Below, piece by piece: positions 56,041 to 64,000 of a stretch of DNA of 64,000 bases; the first letter of the stretch is position 1; every line of letters starts with the position of its first letter. The stretch is from Bacillus paralicheniformis. GTDB taxonomy: Bacteria > Bacillota > Bacilli > Bacillales > Bacillaceae. The notes beneath the pieces were generated by a model that was not told where the DNA came from, made no database searches, and was given only the letters and a program-made list of their open reading frames with translations. Location: NCBI RefSeq assembly GCF_001042485.2, contig NZ_LBMN02000036.1:186001-250000 (forward strand), given 5' to 3'. Position numbers and translations under genes: made by a program.

Positions 56041-57684
56041 CTATGCTGGCCGTTTATTTTTTTCCTTTGACAGTTCTTTTTGATCGGCCGGTTCGGATAT
56101 CCCCGTATCCTCAAGTACGGCCTTCAAGTCCTGCTTCAGCCCGTACCAGTTTTTGTTCGTATGTCCGGCGACGAGCACATGCCCAGCCAGCGTTCTGAGC
56201 CAGATCCTTCTGTGGTGCCAGTACATCCCCTGGATGACGCCGATCATAAAGATCGCGCCGCCGACCATGAGCACCCATAAAGTCAAATCTTTTCTAATGG
56301 TGAGGCCTGAGAGATTCTTCGTTTCGACGTGGTCAAACTTCATCTTATATTTATTGTCGTCAGAACCTTCGATTGTTTCCTGAATCGCAACGAAACTCTT
56401 TTCTCCTTTAGGCTTATCCGGGGCGGTGATCTGGAATACAAAAGCCGGATTGTTCGGATTCCTCGTTTTCGTGCTCGGCTCTCCGTCTTTGTTAAAATAA
56501 AAGTCCGGCAGGTAGCTTGCAATATGAACTTTGTAACCGTTGCCAAGATCATATTCCGGTTTCGGCTCCAAGAGGTCGATTGCCACTTTGCCGAAAGATT
56601 TCCCGCTGTCTTTTTCAATCAGCTGAAACACCATTTTGTCGAGCTCGCCTTCCTTGTAAGTCAGCTGATAGAGTGCATATGAACCGAATTTCAGCGGGTC
56701 ATTGACCCTGATCTTGCCGCTTTTCACTTTCTTCAATTCAGGCGCTTCACCCGGCAGGCTGTCATTTTTTCTTTCATACAGTTCAACATCGGTTTGATAT
56801 GTTTTTGCGACAGTCCCGTCACCCGCTTTAGTAATCGCCTCTGAAAATACGTCTTTTTCTTTTTCACTGTCGTACATTTCTTTTGTAAACCGGTTGTTTT
56901 TCAAGTAGTAATGGCCGTCAGTTCCCGGGATGGGCACGGTCTCCCCTTCCCTGATCCAAAGGGTTTCGTCGACATACATGCCCGGAACAAATCTGAGCAT
57001 GACCCCGATGAGGAATATGATCAGCCCGATATGATTCACATATGGGCCCCACCTTGAAAAACGGCCTTTTTCCGCAAACAGGTTGCCGTTTTCTTCCTTG
57101 ACGCGGTACCGTTTTTTCTTCAGTTTACCGATGATTTGCGATCTGGTGTCTTCAGACAAATCCGCTTCCGTCCGGCTGAAAAGGCGCTGCCTCTCCATAA
57201 AGTTCGGATTTCGCGTGACGCCCTGATTTTTCAGCGCTCTGTACAAAGGAACGACCCGGTCAAGGCTGCAGATCACAAGCGATATGCCGATTGAGGCAAC
57301 CAGAATAATAAACCACCATGAACCGTAAAGATTGTGAAAACCGAGAGCATAATAGATTTGTCCGAGAAGCCCGTATTGTTCGCTGTAGTATGTATCAGCC
57401 TGTGCACCCGGCGGCAGGAACATTTCCTGCGGGAAAATCGTTCCAAAAGCAGATGCTGTCAGCGTAATGACGATCAGCCAGACGCCGACCTTTACAGACG
57501 AAAAGAAATTCCATATTTTATCTACGATTGTTTTGTTATATGTTTGAGAGCGTCTCGCACTTCCGTCATACCGCATGTCAAGGAGTTTGGCATCCTGTTT
57601 GACGAGCGGCTTTCCGCACGATTCACACAAAACGGTACCCGTCGGATTCACATGGCCGCATTCGCATTTGATTTCTTTCATCAT
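56041..57684 (-). CDS. resB: Cytochrome c biogenesis protein ResB (Ccs1 type)
   Basis: 547-residue membrane protein, partner of ResC in attaching haem to apocytochrome c. The N-terminus carries a small zinc-ribbon-like stretch ([19 protein letters not shown]). Membrane helices come before and after a large extracytoplasmic region (about 230-440). A conserved end segment is [21 protein letters not shown]. It overlaps the resA stop by four bases. Confidence 0.95.
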   Translation of the reverse strand: MMKEIKCECGHVNPTGTVLCESCGKPLVKQDAKLLDMRYDGSARRSQTYNKTIVDKIWNFFSSVKVGVWLIVITLTASAFGTIFPQEMFLPPGAQADTYYSEQYGLLGQIYYALGFHNLYGSWWFIILVASIGISLVICSLDRVVPLYRALKNQGVTRNPNFMERQRLFSRTEADLSEDTRSQIIGKLKKKRYRVKEENGNLFAEKGRFSRWGPYVNHIGLIIFLIGVMLRFVPGMYVDETLWIREGETVPIPGTDGHYYLKNNRFTKEMYDSEKEKDVFSEAITKAGDGTVAKTYQTDVELYERKNDSLPGEAPELKKVKSGKIRVNDPLKFGSYALYQLTYKEGELDKMVFQLIEKDSGKSFGKVAIDLLEPKPEYDLGNGYKVHIASYLPDFYFNKDGEPSTKTRNPNNPAFVFQITAPDKPKGEKSFVAIQETIEGSDDNKYKMKFDHVETKNLSGLTIRKDLTLWVLMVGGAIFMIGVIQGMYWHHRRIWLRTLAGHVLVAGHTNKNWYGLKQDLKAVLEDTGISEPADQKELSKEKNKRPA

Positions 57685-58214
57685 GACGATCCCTCTGGTT
57701 TGATCATATTCATATAATCATGGATCATCCGTTCTGTCATCGTGCCAGACACGACTTTGACAATCTCTCCGTCAGGGTTGATCAGAAACGTGGTCGGCAG
57801 CGGTGTGACATCGTAGGCGTTCAGAACCTGCCTGTCTTTATCAAGCACAACCGGAAAATTGACGCCGTAGTCTTTCATAAAGTTTCGGACGGCAAGGTTT
57901 GATTCGCCGACATTGACAGCGACGATTTCAACCCCTTGATCCTTAAACACTTTGTATTGATTCGCCATGTAAGGAAATTCTCTTTTGCATGGTTCGCACC
58001 ATGTTCCCCAAAAGTTTAAAAATACCCCTTTGCCTTTTAGCTCGTCCAGTTTGAGACGGTTGCCGTCAACATCCTCCAGCGAAAAATTGGGAGCTTTTTC
58101 CCCCACCGCCACACTCTCCGTCTTTTGAAACACGGCGCTGTACAGCGTGTAGCCAAGCGCTGCAAGCAGCACAAGGAGGATGCCTGTCCGAATGTAAAAA
58201 CGCTTTTTTTTCAT
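57681..58214 (-). CDS. resA: Thiol-disulfide oxidoreductase ResA
   Basis: 177 residues, membrane-anchored thioredoxin-fold protein that reduces the CXXCH cysteines of apocytochrome c. N-terminal helix (about 8-24) and active site [15 protein letters not shown], with cis-proline in [14 protein letters not shown]. The start at 58212-58214 follows AGGGGGCGGATT and gives the B. subtilis-like [10 protein letters not shown]. First gene of resABC. Confidence 0.96.
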   Translation of the reverse strand: MKKKRFYIRTGILLVLLAALGYTLYSAVFQKTESVAVGEKAPNFSLEDVDGNRLKLDELKGKGVFLNFWGTWCEPCKREFPYMANQYKVFKDQGVEIVAVNVGESNLAVRNFMKDYGVNFPVVLDKDRQVLNAYDVTPLPTTFLINPDGEIVKVVSGTMTERMIHDYMNMIKPEGSS

Positions 58215-58245
58215 AATCCGCCCCCTCATTTAGACATTCAGTATC

Positions 58246-58254
58246 ATTATATCA
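58246..58254 (-). promoter_or_regulatory. resA promoter, extended -10
   Basis: TGATATAAT on the minus strand, 32 bases before resA. The weak -35 is in line with the known need for ResD activation. Confidence 0.6.
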
Positions 58255-58301
58255 TCTCATGACTGCCTGCCATTTGCCTTTTTTGAAGGTTGTGTGAAAA
58301 T

Positions 58302-59036
58302 TTAGAAAGCCGCTTTACCGTGTTCGGCCAATGCCCTGAGCCTTTTCACTTCATGAGGCGTGAGCTCTCTTTTTTCCCCGGTTTTCAAGCCCGCCAGGTT
58401 CAAAAAAGCGTACTCTTCCCTTTTCAGCTTAAGCACTTCGTGTCCGATGGCTTCAAACATTCTCCTGACCTGGCGGTTTCGCCCCTCATGGATCGTGATT
58501 TGGACGATGCTTGTCTGCTTTTTCTTATCGAGTGACAAAAGCTTCACTTTTGCCGGAGCTGTCTTTCCTTCCTCAAGGCGTACGCCCCGCTCAAGTTTTT
58601 TTAAATTCTCCTTTAAAGGAATGCCTTTCAGCTTTGCCACATACGTTTTATTAATTTCGTATTTCGGGTGCATCAATTTATTGGCGAAGTCCCCGTCATT
58701 CGTTAACAATAAGAGGCCGCTTGTGTCATAATCAAGCCTTCCGATCGGATAGATCCGCTCCTCCACCTCTGTGAAAAAGTCGGTCACAACTTTCCGGCCT
58801 TTGTCGTCTTTGACTGCTGATATAACCCCTCTCGGTTTATACAGGAGAAAATAAACGGGTTCTTCGCTTTCAAGCTGGACGCCGTTTACCTCAATCCGGT
58901 CGGAGCTTGATACTTTAACGCCGAGCTCTCTGACGGTTTTGCCGTTGACCGTGACTCTCCCTTCTTTTATAAGTTCCTCCGCCTTCCGCCTTGATGCAAT
59001 ACCGGCGTGGGCGATTACTTTTTGAAGTCGTTCCAT
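58302..59036 (-). CDS. rluB: 23S rRNA pseudouridine synthase RluB
   Basis: 244-residue RsuA/RluB-type enzyme modifying 23S rRNA. S4 domain at the N-terminus (MERLQKVIAHAGIASRRKAEEL) and catalytic aspartate in IGRLDYDTSGLLLLTND. The C-terminal HEGRNRQVRRMFEAIGHEV is a family segment. The start at 59034-59036 gives the B. subtilis length. An ATG at 59084 is not supported. It lies between spmB and resA as in B. subtilis. Confidence 0.95.
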   Translation of the reverse strand: MERLQKVIAHAGIASRRKAEELIKEGRVTVNGKTVRELGVKVSSSDRIEVNGVQLESEEPVYFLLYKPRGVISAVKDDKGRKVVTDFFTEVEERIYPIGRLDYDTSGLLLLTNDGDFANKLMHPKYEINKTYVAKLKGIPLKENLKKLERGVRLEEGKTAPAKVKLLSLDKKKQTSIVQITIHEGRNRQVRRMFEAIGHEVLKLKREEYAFLNLAGLKTGEKRELTPHEVKRLRALAEHGKAAF

Positions 59037-59182
59037 ATCTTTCACCTCATGTATTATCTTACTTTTTTCCAGACCAACAAACAAGTTTGCGGACGCCTTC
59101 TTCCTTAGGAAAGAAGCACTCCGCCCTTAAATGTATCCTTTCTCACGTCAAAAGTAAAACAGTTTTGGCTAAAAAAGCAAAA

Positions 59183-59205
59183 AAGCGCCTCTTGATCAGG
59201 CGCTT
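59183..59205 (-). terminator. spmA-spmB terminator
   Basis: AAGCGCCT/AGGCGCTT stem with T-run on the minus strand, overlapping the spmB stop codon. Confidence 0.8.
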
Positions 59206-59732
59206 CCAAACAGCAATGTTACAATTATCACAGACGCGATAATCCCCGCTAAATCAGCAAGCAGTCCCACTTTTAAAGCGTCCCCCATTTTCTTGATTCC
59301 GACCGCGCCGAAATAGACGGTTAAAACATACAGCGTCGTGTCTGTCGATCCCTGCATGACAGAGGCCAGTCGGCCGATGAACGAATCGGGTCCGTAAACC
59401 GCGATCAAATCGGTCGTCATGCCGAGCGCCGCCGTTCCCGAAATCGGCCGGATCAGAGCCAGCGGAACCACTTCCGTCGGAATTCCCACGGCGGAAAACA
59501 CCGGCTTTAAAAGATTCATAAAAAAATCGAGCGCTCCTGAAGCACGGAAAACGGTGATCGCGACAAGCATACCGACCAAATAAGGGATAATGGAAAACGC
59601 AATTTGGATTCCTTCCTTCCCTCCCTCAACAAACGCTTCATAAGTCGGAACTTTTTTGAATGTGCCATACAGCAGAATCGTGGCGATGATAAACGGGATA
59701 AGGGCCAGAGAAAGCCAATTGATGAATTCCAC
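59196..59732 (-). CDS. spmB: Spore maturation protein B
   Basis: 178-residue membrane protein needed for full dehydration of the spore core. Four to five hydrophobic segments. The GxxRPxSGTAALGMTTDL-type region (ALIRPISGTAALGM) and SVMQGSTDTTLYVLTVYFG are shared with SpmA/nucleoside-transporter gate proteins. The start is a GTG (59730-59732) with AGGGG 7 bases upstream, only 4 bases after spmA. Confidence 0.94.
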   Translation of the reverse strand: MEFINWLSLALIPFIIATILLYGTFKKVPTYEAFVEGGKEGIQIAFSIIPYLVGMLVAITVFRASGALDFFMNLLKPVFSAVGIPTEVVPLALIRPISGTAALGMTTDLIAVYGPDSFIGRLASVMQGSTDTTLYVLTVYFGAVGIKKMGDALKVGLLADLAGIIASVIIVTLLFGSA

Positions 59733-59736
59733 ATGC

Positions 59737-60324
59737 TCACCCCTTCTTTTTTCTTCTATAATAAAAGTATCGGTCAATGAAGATCGCAAAGATTCCCGAT
59801 ATTAAAGTCGCCAAAATGGTCGGCCCGACGATGTCTGTCGGCGCCTTTGCATCATATGTCATCCTGACCGCGATGACGGTCGTCGGAATCAAGGTAATGC
59901 TTGACGTATTGACCGCCAGAAAAGTGATCATTGAGCGGCTCGCTTCCCTGCGGTTCCGGTTGAGCGCCTTCATCTGTTCCATCGCTTTAATGCCGAGCGG
60001 TGTCGCCGCATTGCCCAATCCGAAAAAGTTGGCCATTAAATTGGATAAAATATAACCCATCGCCGGATGATCCGGAGGGATCTCGGGAAACAGCTTTGAA
60101 ATGAACGGCCTGCACAACCTGCTGAATTTTTCGAGAAGCCCGGATTGTTCGGCGATTTTCATCAGCCCCAGCCAAAAAACAAGGACGCTCATCAGGCCGA
60201 TCGAAATCGTGACGGCTTCCTTCGAACCTTTAAATACGGCTTCATTGACTTCCTGAACCGTTCCGTTGAAAAGCGCAAACACCAGACCGATCACCGTTAA
60301 GCCGACCCAGATTATATTGACCAT
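59737..60324 (-). CDS. spmA: Spore maturation protein A
   Basis: 195-residue membrane protein acting with SpmB in spore core dehydration. Hydrophobic segments and the gate-family stretch [20 protein letters not shown], then [19 protein letters not shown]. It overlaps the end of dacB by 13 bases, consistent with the known dacB-spmA-spmB mother-cell operon. Confidence 0.94.
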   Translation of the reverse strand: MVNIIWVGLTVIGLVFALFNGTVQEVNEAVFKGSKEAVTISIGLMSVLVFWLGLMKIAEQSGLLEKFSRLCRPFISKLFPEIPPDHPAMGYILSNLMANFFGLGNAATPLGIKAMEQMKALNRNRREASRSMITFLAVNTSSITLIPTTVIAVRMTYDAKAPTDIVGPTILATLISGIFAIFIDRYFYYRRKKKG

Positions 60325-61466
60325 GATGAACCGCCTGCCGCTTTTTGGAATACGGATTGAAAGGTCTCGAAAAACGATTTTTTCGGCTTTTTGTTACGTT
60401 CGTTTTCATAATAGATCGGTACGCTTGCAATCGTTTTTCCGTCGAATATGACGTTCATTTCTCCGATGATGTCCGGGATTTCTTTTTTGTTTTTACGCCA
60501 CGATTTTTTCGGTTTAAGAAGCTCGATGTCAACCTTCACGTCTTCTGTTTCATCTTCGTTTAACAGATATGTGACATCCCGTTTAATAAAAGCTTTATTC
60601 CCGTAAAAAGAGTCTTTTAATTTCGGAACCTCGCCTTTTTTGGCGATGATATATGTTTTGTAGTGGCCGTATACATAGTTGAACATGTTCATATGATCAT
60701 TCCAGTCGTCAGGGGCGTTGATGGTGACGGCGATCAAATCGGTTCCGTCTTTCGATGAAGTGGAGACGAGCGTGCGCTTCGCCAGCTTGGTATATCCCGT
60801 CTTTCCGCCTGTACTGTATTCGTAAAGCCCTGTTAAAAGCTTGTTTTTATTTCTCCAGATGCCTTGCATCGTTTCTGCCTTATAGCGCTTCGTTCCGGCG
60901 ATTTTTTGGTACGTTTCGTTTGTCATCGCATATTTCGTCAAAAGCGCCATATCATAGGCCGAGGAATAGTGGTCAGGGTGATCATCGAGTCCGTGCGGAT
61001 TGCGGAACAGGGTGTTTTCCATGCCAAGGTCGGCCGCTTTTTGATTCATCATGTAGACAAACCCTTCCAGGCTTCCGCCCACATGCTCAGCAATCGCAAC
61101 GGCTGCGTCATTTCCCGATCTCAGCATCAAACCGTAAACAAGGTCCTTGAGCTTCACCTTTTGCCCGCTTGTCAAATAGATTGATGATCCCTCCGTTTTG
61201 ACCGCCCTGTCGCTGACCGTGACTGTCTCATCCAATTTGCCCGATTCCACGGCCAAAATGGCTGTCATAATCTTCGTAATGCTTGCAATGCGCCGTTTTT
61301 CATGCTCATCCTTCGCAAACAATACCCGTCCGGATTGCCCGTCCATGACAATCGCACTTCTTGCGCTGACATGAAGGGAAGGCTGTGCTTCAGCGATTTG
61401 GTATGAAGAGCATAAAAGAGAGCATATGATGATGGCTGCTGCAGCCTGTTTTAGAAAAAAGCGCAT
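60312..61466 (-). CDS. dacB: D-alanyl-D-alanine carboxypeptidase DacB (PBP5*)
   Basis: 384-residue sporulation-specific penicillin-binding protein that trims cortex peptides and so limits cross-linking. Signal peptide about residues 1-27, then the serine-peptidase motifs in order: SITK (SxxK) near residue 62, SGN near 118 and KTG in [10 protein letters not shown] near 221. The C-terminal beta-rich domain is followed by a possible amphipathic membrane helix. First gene of dacB-spmA-spmB. Confidence 0.96.
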   Translation of the reverse strand: MRFFLKQAAAAIIICSLLCSSYQIAEAQPSLHVSARSAIVMDGQSGRVLFAKDEHEKRRIASITKIMTAILAVESGKLDETVTVSDRAVKTEGSSIYLTSGQKVKLKDLVYGLMLRSGNDAAVAIAEHVGGSLEGFVYMMNQKAADLGMENTLFRNPHGLDDHPDHYSSAYDMALLTKYAMTNETYQKIAGTKRYKAETMQGIWRNKNKLLTGLYEYSTGGKTGYTKLAKRTLVSTSSKDGTDLIAVTINAPDDWNDHMNMFNYVYGHYKTYIIAKKGEVPKLKDSFYGNKAFIKRDVTYLLNEDETEDVKVDIELLKPKKSWRKNKKEIPDIIGEMNVIFDGKTIASVPIYYENERNKKPKKSFFETFQSVFQKAAGGSSWSI

Positions 61467-61497
61467 TTTTTCTCACGTCCTTGTGGTTGTTTGTACA

Positions 61498-61525
61498 AGT
61501 TTATGCGCTTGTCTTTCCGTTATGA
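61498..61525 (-). promoter_or_regulatory. Possible SigE promoter of dacB
   Basis: -10 CATAAACT (61498-61505) and -35 TCATAAC (61519-61525), spacer 13, one base shorter than usual for SigE. B. subtilis dacB is SigE dependent. Confidence 0.5.
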
Positions 61526-61570
61526 ACACCAATTGGATGATTCCCCGAGAAAAATCTCAAGCAACATTAA

Positions 61571-61597
61571 AACTCCCCCTTTCATGAAAGGGGGAGT
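61571..61597 (-). terminator. ypuI terminator
   Basis: AACTCCCCCTTT/AAAGGGGGAGTT 12-bp perfect stem with short loop, followed by TTTT on the minus strand, 23 bases after the ypuI stop. Confidence 0.85.
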
Positions 61598-61619
61598 TCC
61601 GGCACACGGTTCATTTAAG

Positions 61620-62123
61620 CTATGATCTCGGCTGAACCATCTTCATCCGATAGTCAGTCGCATAGTATTCCAATTCTTCTCTCATCGATTGATATTCTGT
61701 TTCAAGCGAAGCCATCAAATTTTTTAATGAGGCCGGCGCTGGTTCGTGAAAGCAAATGGCGTTTTTTCCCGTGTAGGCCGCTCTGCTGTCTTCGTACCAA
61801 GTATCTTTTTTCGGTGTAAAAAATTCTTCTATGCATCGATGATAGATCTGATAGAGCGTCCTTTCGGCGGCAGCGTCCTGAAAAGGAACCTGCTTCAGCC
61901 TGATTCGGCAAGCCAGAAGCCCTTCTTCACAGTAAACCGCCAGTTTTCTCAAGTTGCTGAGGACATCGCGATAATAATCTCTGCTCCCGGGCTCTTCGGC
62001 TTCAAGGGATAAGAGCGTCGTTTCGTTTAAATAATCGCTCAGCGTCTGAACGGTCTGTGCTAAAAATTCGCCTGCCTGCTCGGTTTGGGCTCTTGCCATA
62101 GATTTTGCCATTGGTGTCGGCAC
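61620..62123 (-). CDS. ypuI: Uncharacterised protein YpuI
   Basis: Up to 167 residues, soluble and helical, function unknown. Conserved-looking stretches are LRKLAVYCEEGLLACRIRLK, YHRCIEEFFTPKKDTWYEDS and REELEYYATDYRMKM. The GTG at 62121-62123 has GAGGAGAGG just upstream. The ATG at 62109-62111 (MAKSMARAQTEQ) aligns more closely with my recollection of B. subtilis YpuI. Lies between scpB and dacB as expected. Confidence 0.82.
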   Translation of the reverse strand: MPTPMAKSMARAQTEQAGEFLAQTVQTLSDYLNETTLLSLEAEEPGSRDYYRDVLSNLRKLAVYCEEGLLACRIRLKQVPFQDAAAERTLYQIYHRCIEEFFTPKKDTWYEDSRAAYTGKNAICFHEPAPASLKNLMASLETEYQSMREELEYYATDYRMKMVQPRS

Positions 62124-62225
62124 CCTCTCCTCATCGCTTTGTTACAATCGTATTCTTTCATGCATGAAATTAAACATAAAAAATACGATAATATATATTA
62201 TCATACTTCGGTCCTTAAGGTGAGT

Positions 62226-62819
62226 CTATTTTAAATCTTCGAACGTCTGGTTAAAGTTCTCAAAGAACAGATCGGCTTCTTCCTGAACCCCGTCTTCTTC
62301 TACATTTTCGGGCAGCGGCGGAAGCTCTTCAAGCGTTTTTAAGCCGAATTGTTCAAGAAATGTTTCGGTTGTACCGTACAAGATTGCCCTGCCCGGTCCG
62401 TCCGCCCGGCCTACTTCGCACAACAGCGCTTTTGCGACAAGGCTCTGGAGAATCCGTTCAGATTTGACCCCTCTGATCTCCTCGACTTCCGCTCTCGTAA
62501 TCGGCTGCTTATATGAGACGATGGCCAAAACTTCGAGGGCAGCCTGAGAAAGCCCTTTTGAAGGGGCTTCAATCAGCTTTTTCAAATAGACGGCGAATTC
62601 TTTTTTGGTCGAAAGCATGTACGTATCCGCGTACTCGACAAGCTCGATGCCCCTGTCTTCTTTTTCATAGGTTTCTTTGACATCGAGCATAATATCCTGA
62701 AGCTCGGCTTCATCGATCTCCAAAACGGATAATAGCTGTTTTTTTGTCAGGCCCTCGTCGCCGGCGGCATACAAAAGCGCTTCGACAATGGCTTTCCAAT
62801 TCACGATATCAAGCGTCAT
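62226..62819 (-). CDS. scpB: Segregation and condensation protein B
   Basis: 197-residue winged-helix subunit of the SMC-ScpAB condensin. [20 protein letters not shown] opens the protein and the second winged helix contains [20 protein letters not shown] and [15 protein letters not shown]. The ATG at 62817-62819 gives the B. subtilis start and length. A GTG 12 bases upstream is an alternative. The gene begins inside the end of scpA (11-base overlap). Confidence 0.95.
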   Translation of the reverse strand: MTLDIVNWKAIVEALLYAAGDEGLTKKQLLSVLEIDEAELQDIMLDVKETYEKEDRGIELVEYADTYMLSTKKEFAVYLKKLIEAPSKGLSQAALEVLAIVSYKQPITRAEVEEIRGVKSERILQSLVAKALLCEVGRADGPGRAILYGTTETFLEQFGLKTLEELPPLPENVEEDGVQEEADLFFENFNQTFEDLK

Positions 62820-63564
62820 GAATCGCTTCACTCCCTGTTATGTAAATGTCTGAAAAGTTGTGTTCCTGTTCAATGATGATCAGCTGGTTTTTCATCAGCT
62901 CCAAAATCGCCAAAAACGTCACAACGAGATGCTCTTTCTGTTCGTATGGGAACAGTTCCATAAAATGCATCCTTTGACGGGACGATTTCAAACAATCGAC
63001 GATTTGCGTCATTCGTTCTTCTATCGGTATTTCCTGTCTTGAAATTCTAGTTTCAGACGGCCGGCTGATTTTTTTGCGGTTTAACACCTTTTGAAACGCC
63101 CCAAGCATGTCGTAAACGGTGACGGACAGCTTTTGCTCGCTGAGTTTGATTTCCTTGGCATAGTCGCTTAAATCGCTCGGCGGCTTCGCGAATGCTTTTT
63201 GCCGCTCTTCCTCGCGCTCCTTCAAATTTTGCGCGGCACTTTTGTATTTTCTGTACTCTATTAATTTTTCAATCAATTCTTCTCTCGGGTCCTCTTCCTC
63301 CTCGAGAAACTCTTCGTCAAGCAGCTCCTCTTCCTGCTTTGGAAGGAGCATTCGGCTTTTAATGCTGAGAAGGGTCGCAGCCATCACCAAATATTCACTG
63401 GCCACGTCGAGCTCAAGTTCGCGCATCGTATGCACATATAATAAATACTGCTCGGTTATCTTCGCAACAGGTATGTCATAAATGTCTATTTCAAGGCGGT
63501 TGATTAAGTGCAGCAGCAGATCCAGCGGCCCTTCAAACGCCTCGATTTTCACCTGATATTCCAT
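62809..63564 (-). CDS. scpA: Segregation and condensation protein A (kleisin)
   Basis: 251-residue kleisin bridging the SMC heads. N-terminal helical domain ([20 protein letters not shown]), acidic middle region ([20 protein letters not shown]) and C-terminal winged helix binding SMC ([20 protein letters not shown]). The ATG at 63562-63564 gives the B. subtilis length. An ATG two codons upstream is also possible. Coupled to scpB. Confidence 0.96.
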   Translation of the reverse strand: MEYQVKIEAFEGPLDLLLHLINRLEIDIYDIPVAKITEQYLLYVHTMRELELDVASEYLVMAATLLSIKSRMLLPKQEEELLDEEFLEEEEDPREELIEKLIEYRKYKSAAQNLKEREEERQKAFAKPPSDLSDYAKEIKLSEQKLSVTVYDMLGAFQKVLNRKKISRPSETRISRQEIPIEERMTQIVDCLKSSRQRMHFMELFPYEQKEHLVVTFLAILELMKNQLIIIEQEHNFSDIYITGSEAIHDA

Positions 63565-63703
63565 GTTCATTTCTCACCATTTTCAAAATCGCTTCTAAGC
63601 CGGCTAAAACTGGCTACCCTTTAGTATAAATTACGCGTCTGCATGAAGTCCAATATAATTTAAGAAGCTTTGGCATTCGCCTATACGATTTGAGCGTATG
63701 CTG

Positions 63704-63712
63704 CATAGAATA
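63704..63712 (+). promoter_or_regulatory. Candidate SigK-type -10 element
   Basis: CATAGAATA matches the SigK -10 pattern CATAnnnTA, with an AC about 17 bases upstream in TATACG. It sits 34 bases before the YjcZ-like peptide, which would be consistent with late mother-cell expression. Confidence 0.45.
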
Positions 63713-63746
63713 CTGTGTAAAATCTTAAACCTGAGGAGGGAACAAC

Positions 63747-63842
63747 ATGGGAGGTAAAGGCTTCGGCTACGGCGGAGGATTTGCTTTGATTGTCGTTCTG
63801 TTTATTTTGTTGATTATTGTAGGAGCGGCATGGATCTATTAA
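63747..63842 (+). CDS. YjcZ-family sporulation peptide
   Basis: 31 residues: a glycine-rich start (MGGKGFGYGGG) and one membrane helix (FALIVVLFILLIIVGAAW), ending IY. This is the pattern of the small YjcZ/SscA-like spore proteins of Bacillus. GAGGAGGG stands 6 bases before the ATG, and a terminator follows directly. I do not recall a gene at this place in B. subtilis. Probably incorporated in the spore coat or membrane. Exact role unknown. Confidence 0.85.
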   Translation: MGGKGFGYGGGFALIVVLFILLIIVGAAWIY

Positions 63843-63854
63843 CATAAAAATGAG

Positions 63855-63883
63855 AAGCGTCCGTTACCCGGGCGCTTTTTTCA
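63855..63883 (+). terminator. Terminator of the YjcZ-like gene
   Basis: AAGCGTCC/GGGCGCTT 8-bp stem (one G-T pair), followed by six T. Confidence 0.8.
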
Positions 63884-63961
63884 TAGCCTGGATATATCTC
63901 CATTTTTCCTCCGTTCCGTTCTTATGATACACTTTAACGGAAACTTAAAGGAGGATGTCAG

Positions 63962-64000
63962 ATGTATCCCCAAGCTTATATCGATTACCTGGCCGAATTC
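63962..64000 (+). CDS. ypuF: YpuF-like DUF309 protein, first 13 codons
   Basis: The window ends inside this gene. MYPQAYIDYLAEF follows AAAGGAGGATGTCAG and agrees with the start of B. subtilis YpuF (DUF309), which neighbours scpA. Only the start can be judged. Confidence 0.75.
   Translation, partial: MYPQAYIDYLAEF

Overview
The window is a chromosomal segment of a low-to-mid GC Firmicute that closely matches the Bacillus subtilis trp-to-ypuF region in gene order. I judge it to be a member of the Bacillus licheniformis group. The reasons are near-identical B. subtilis-type proteins (SpoIVA, HBsu, TRAP, ResABCDE, ScpAB), strong AGGAGG ribosome sites with GTG and TTG starts, sporulation sigma-factor promoters, and gene insertions and losses that differ from B. 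subtilis. The species assignment is inference. B. subtilis comparisons are from memory, not from a search. No rRNA gene, intact tRNA, IS element, prophage or CRISPR array was seen.

Layout. Positions 1-15,471 (minus strand) carry the aromatic supra-operon read right to left: folE-mtrB, hepS-menG-hepT, ndk, cheR, aroC(aroF)-aroB-aroH, trpEDCFBA, hisC and the start of tyrA. A TRAP-binding attenuator lies before trpE, and the gene for TRAP itself (mtrB) is in the same region. Positions 15,681-29,641 hold hbs, spoIVA, yphF, yphE, gpsA, der, a YIEGIA/capping pair, yphA, the oppositely oriented small gene ypzI, fni, ypfD, cmk, ypfB and the germination pair ypeB-sleB. Positions 29,779-40,158 hold prsW, an asparaginase gene, the bacillithiol disulfide reductase gene, gudB, mecB, ypbG, ypbF, ypbE, ypbD, recS and ypbB. 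Positions 40,422-44,384 hold fer and serA (plus strand), the riboflavin transporter gene ribU behind an FMN riboswitch, and an M23/LysM cell-wall peptidase where B. subtilis has aroC.

Positions 44,508-46,134 are rsiX-sigX with an evident SigX autoregulatory promoter. About 46.2-52.2 kb, between sigX and resE, is an accessory block absent from the corresponding B. subtilis interval: an LCP-family protein, a polysaccharide deacetylase, a membrane-anchored beta-propeller protein, a histidine kinase and a response regulator. A possible pseudoknotted RNA lies at one edge, a gene relic at the other, and related hairpins near both ends. It is the most novel part of the window and reads as a cell-envelope sensing and remodelling module next to an envelope-stress sigma factor.

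Positions 52,208-59,036 are resE-resD-resC-resB-resA (redox signalling and cytochrome c biogenesis) and rluB. Positions 59,196-63,564 are spmB-spmA-dacB (spore cortex), ypuI and scpB-scpA (condensin subunits). A 31-codon YjcZ-like sporulation peptide and the first 13 codons of ypuF (plus strand) close the window.

As a whole, the segment joins chorismate-derived metabolism (Trp, Tyr, menaquinone side chain), sporulation and germination functions, envelope stress control and redox control. Almost everything is on the minus strand.
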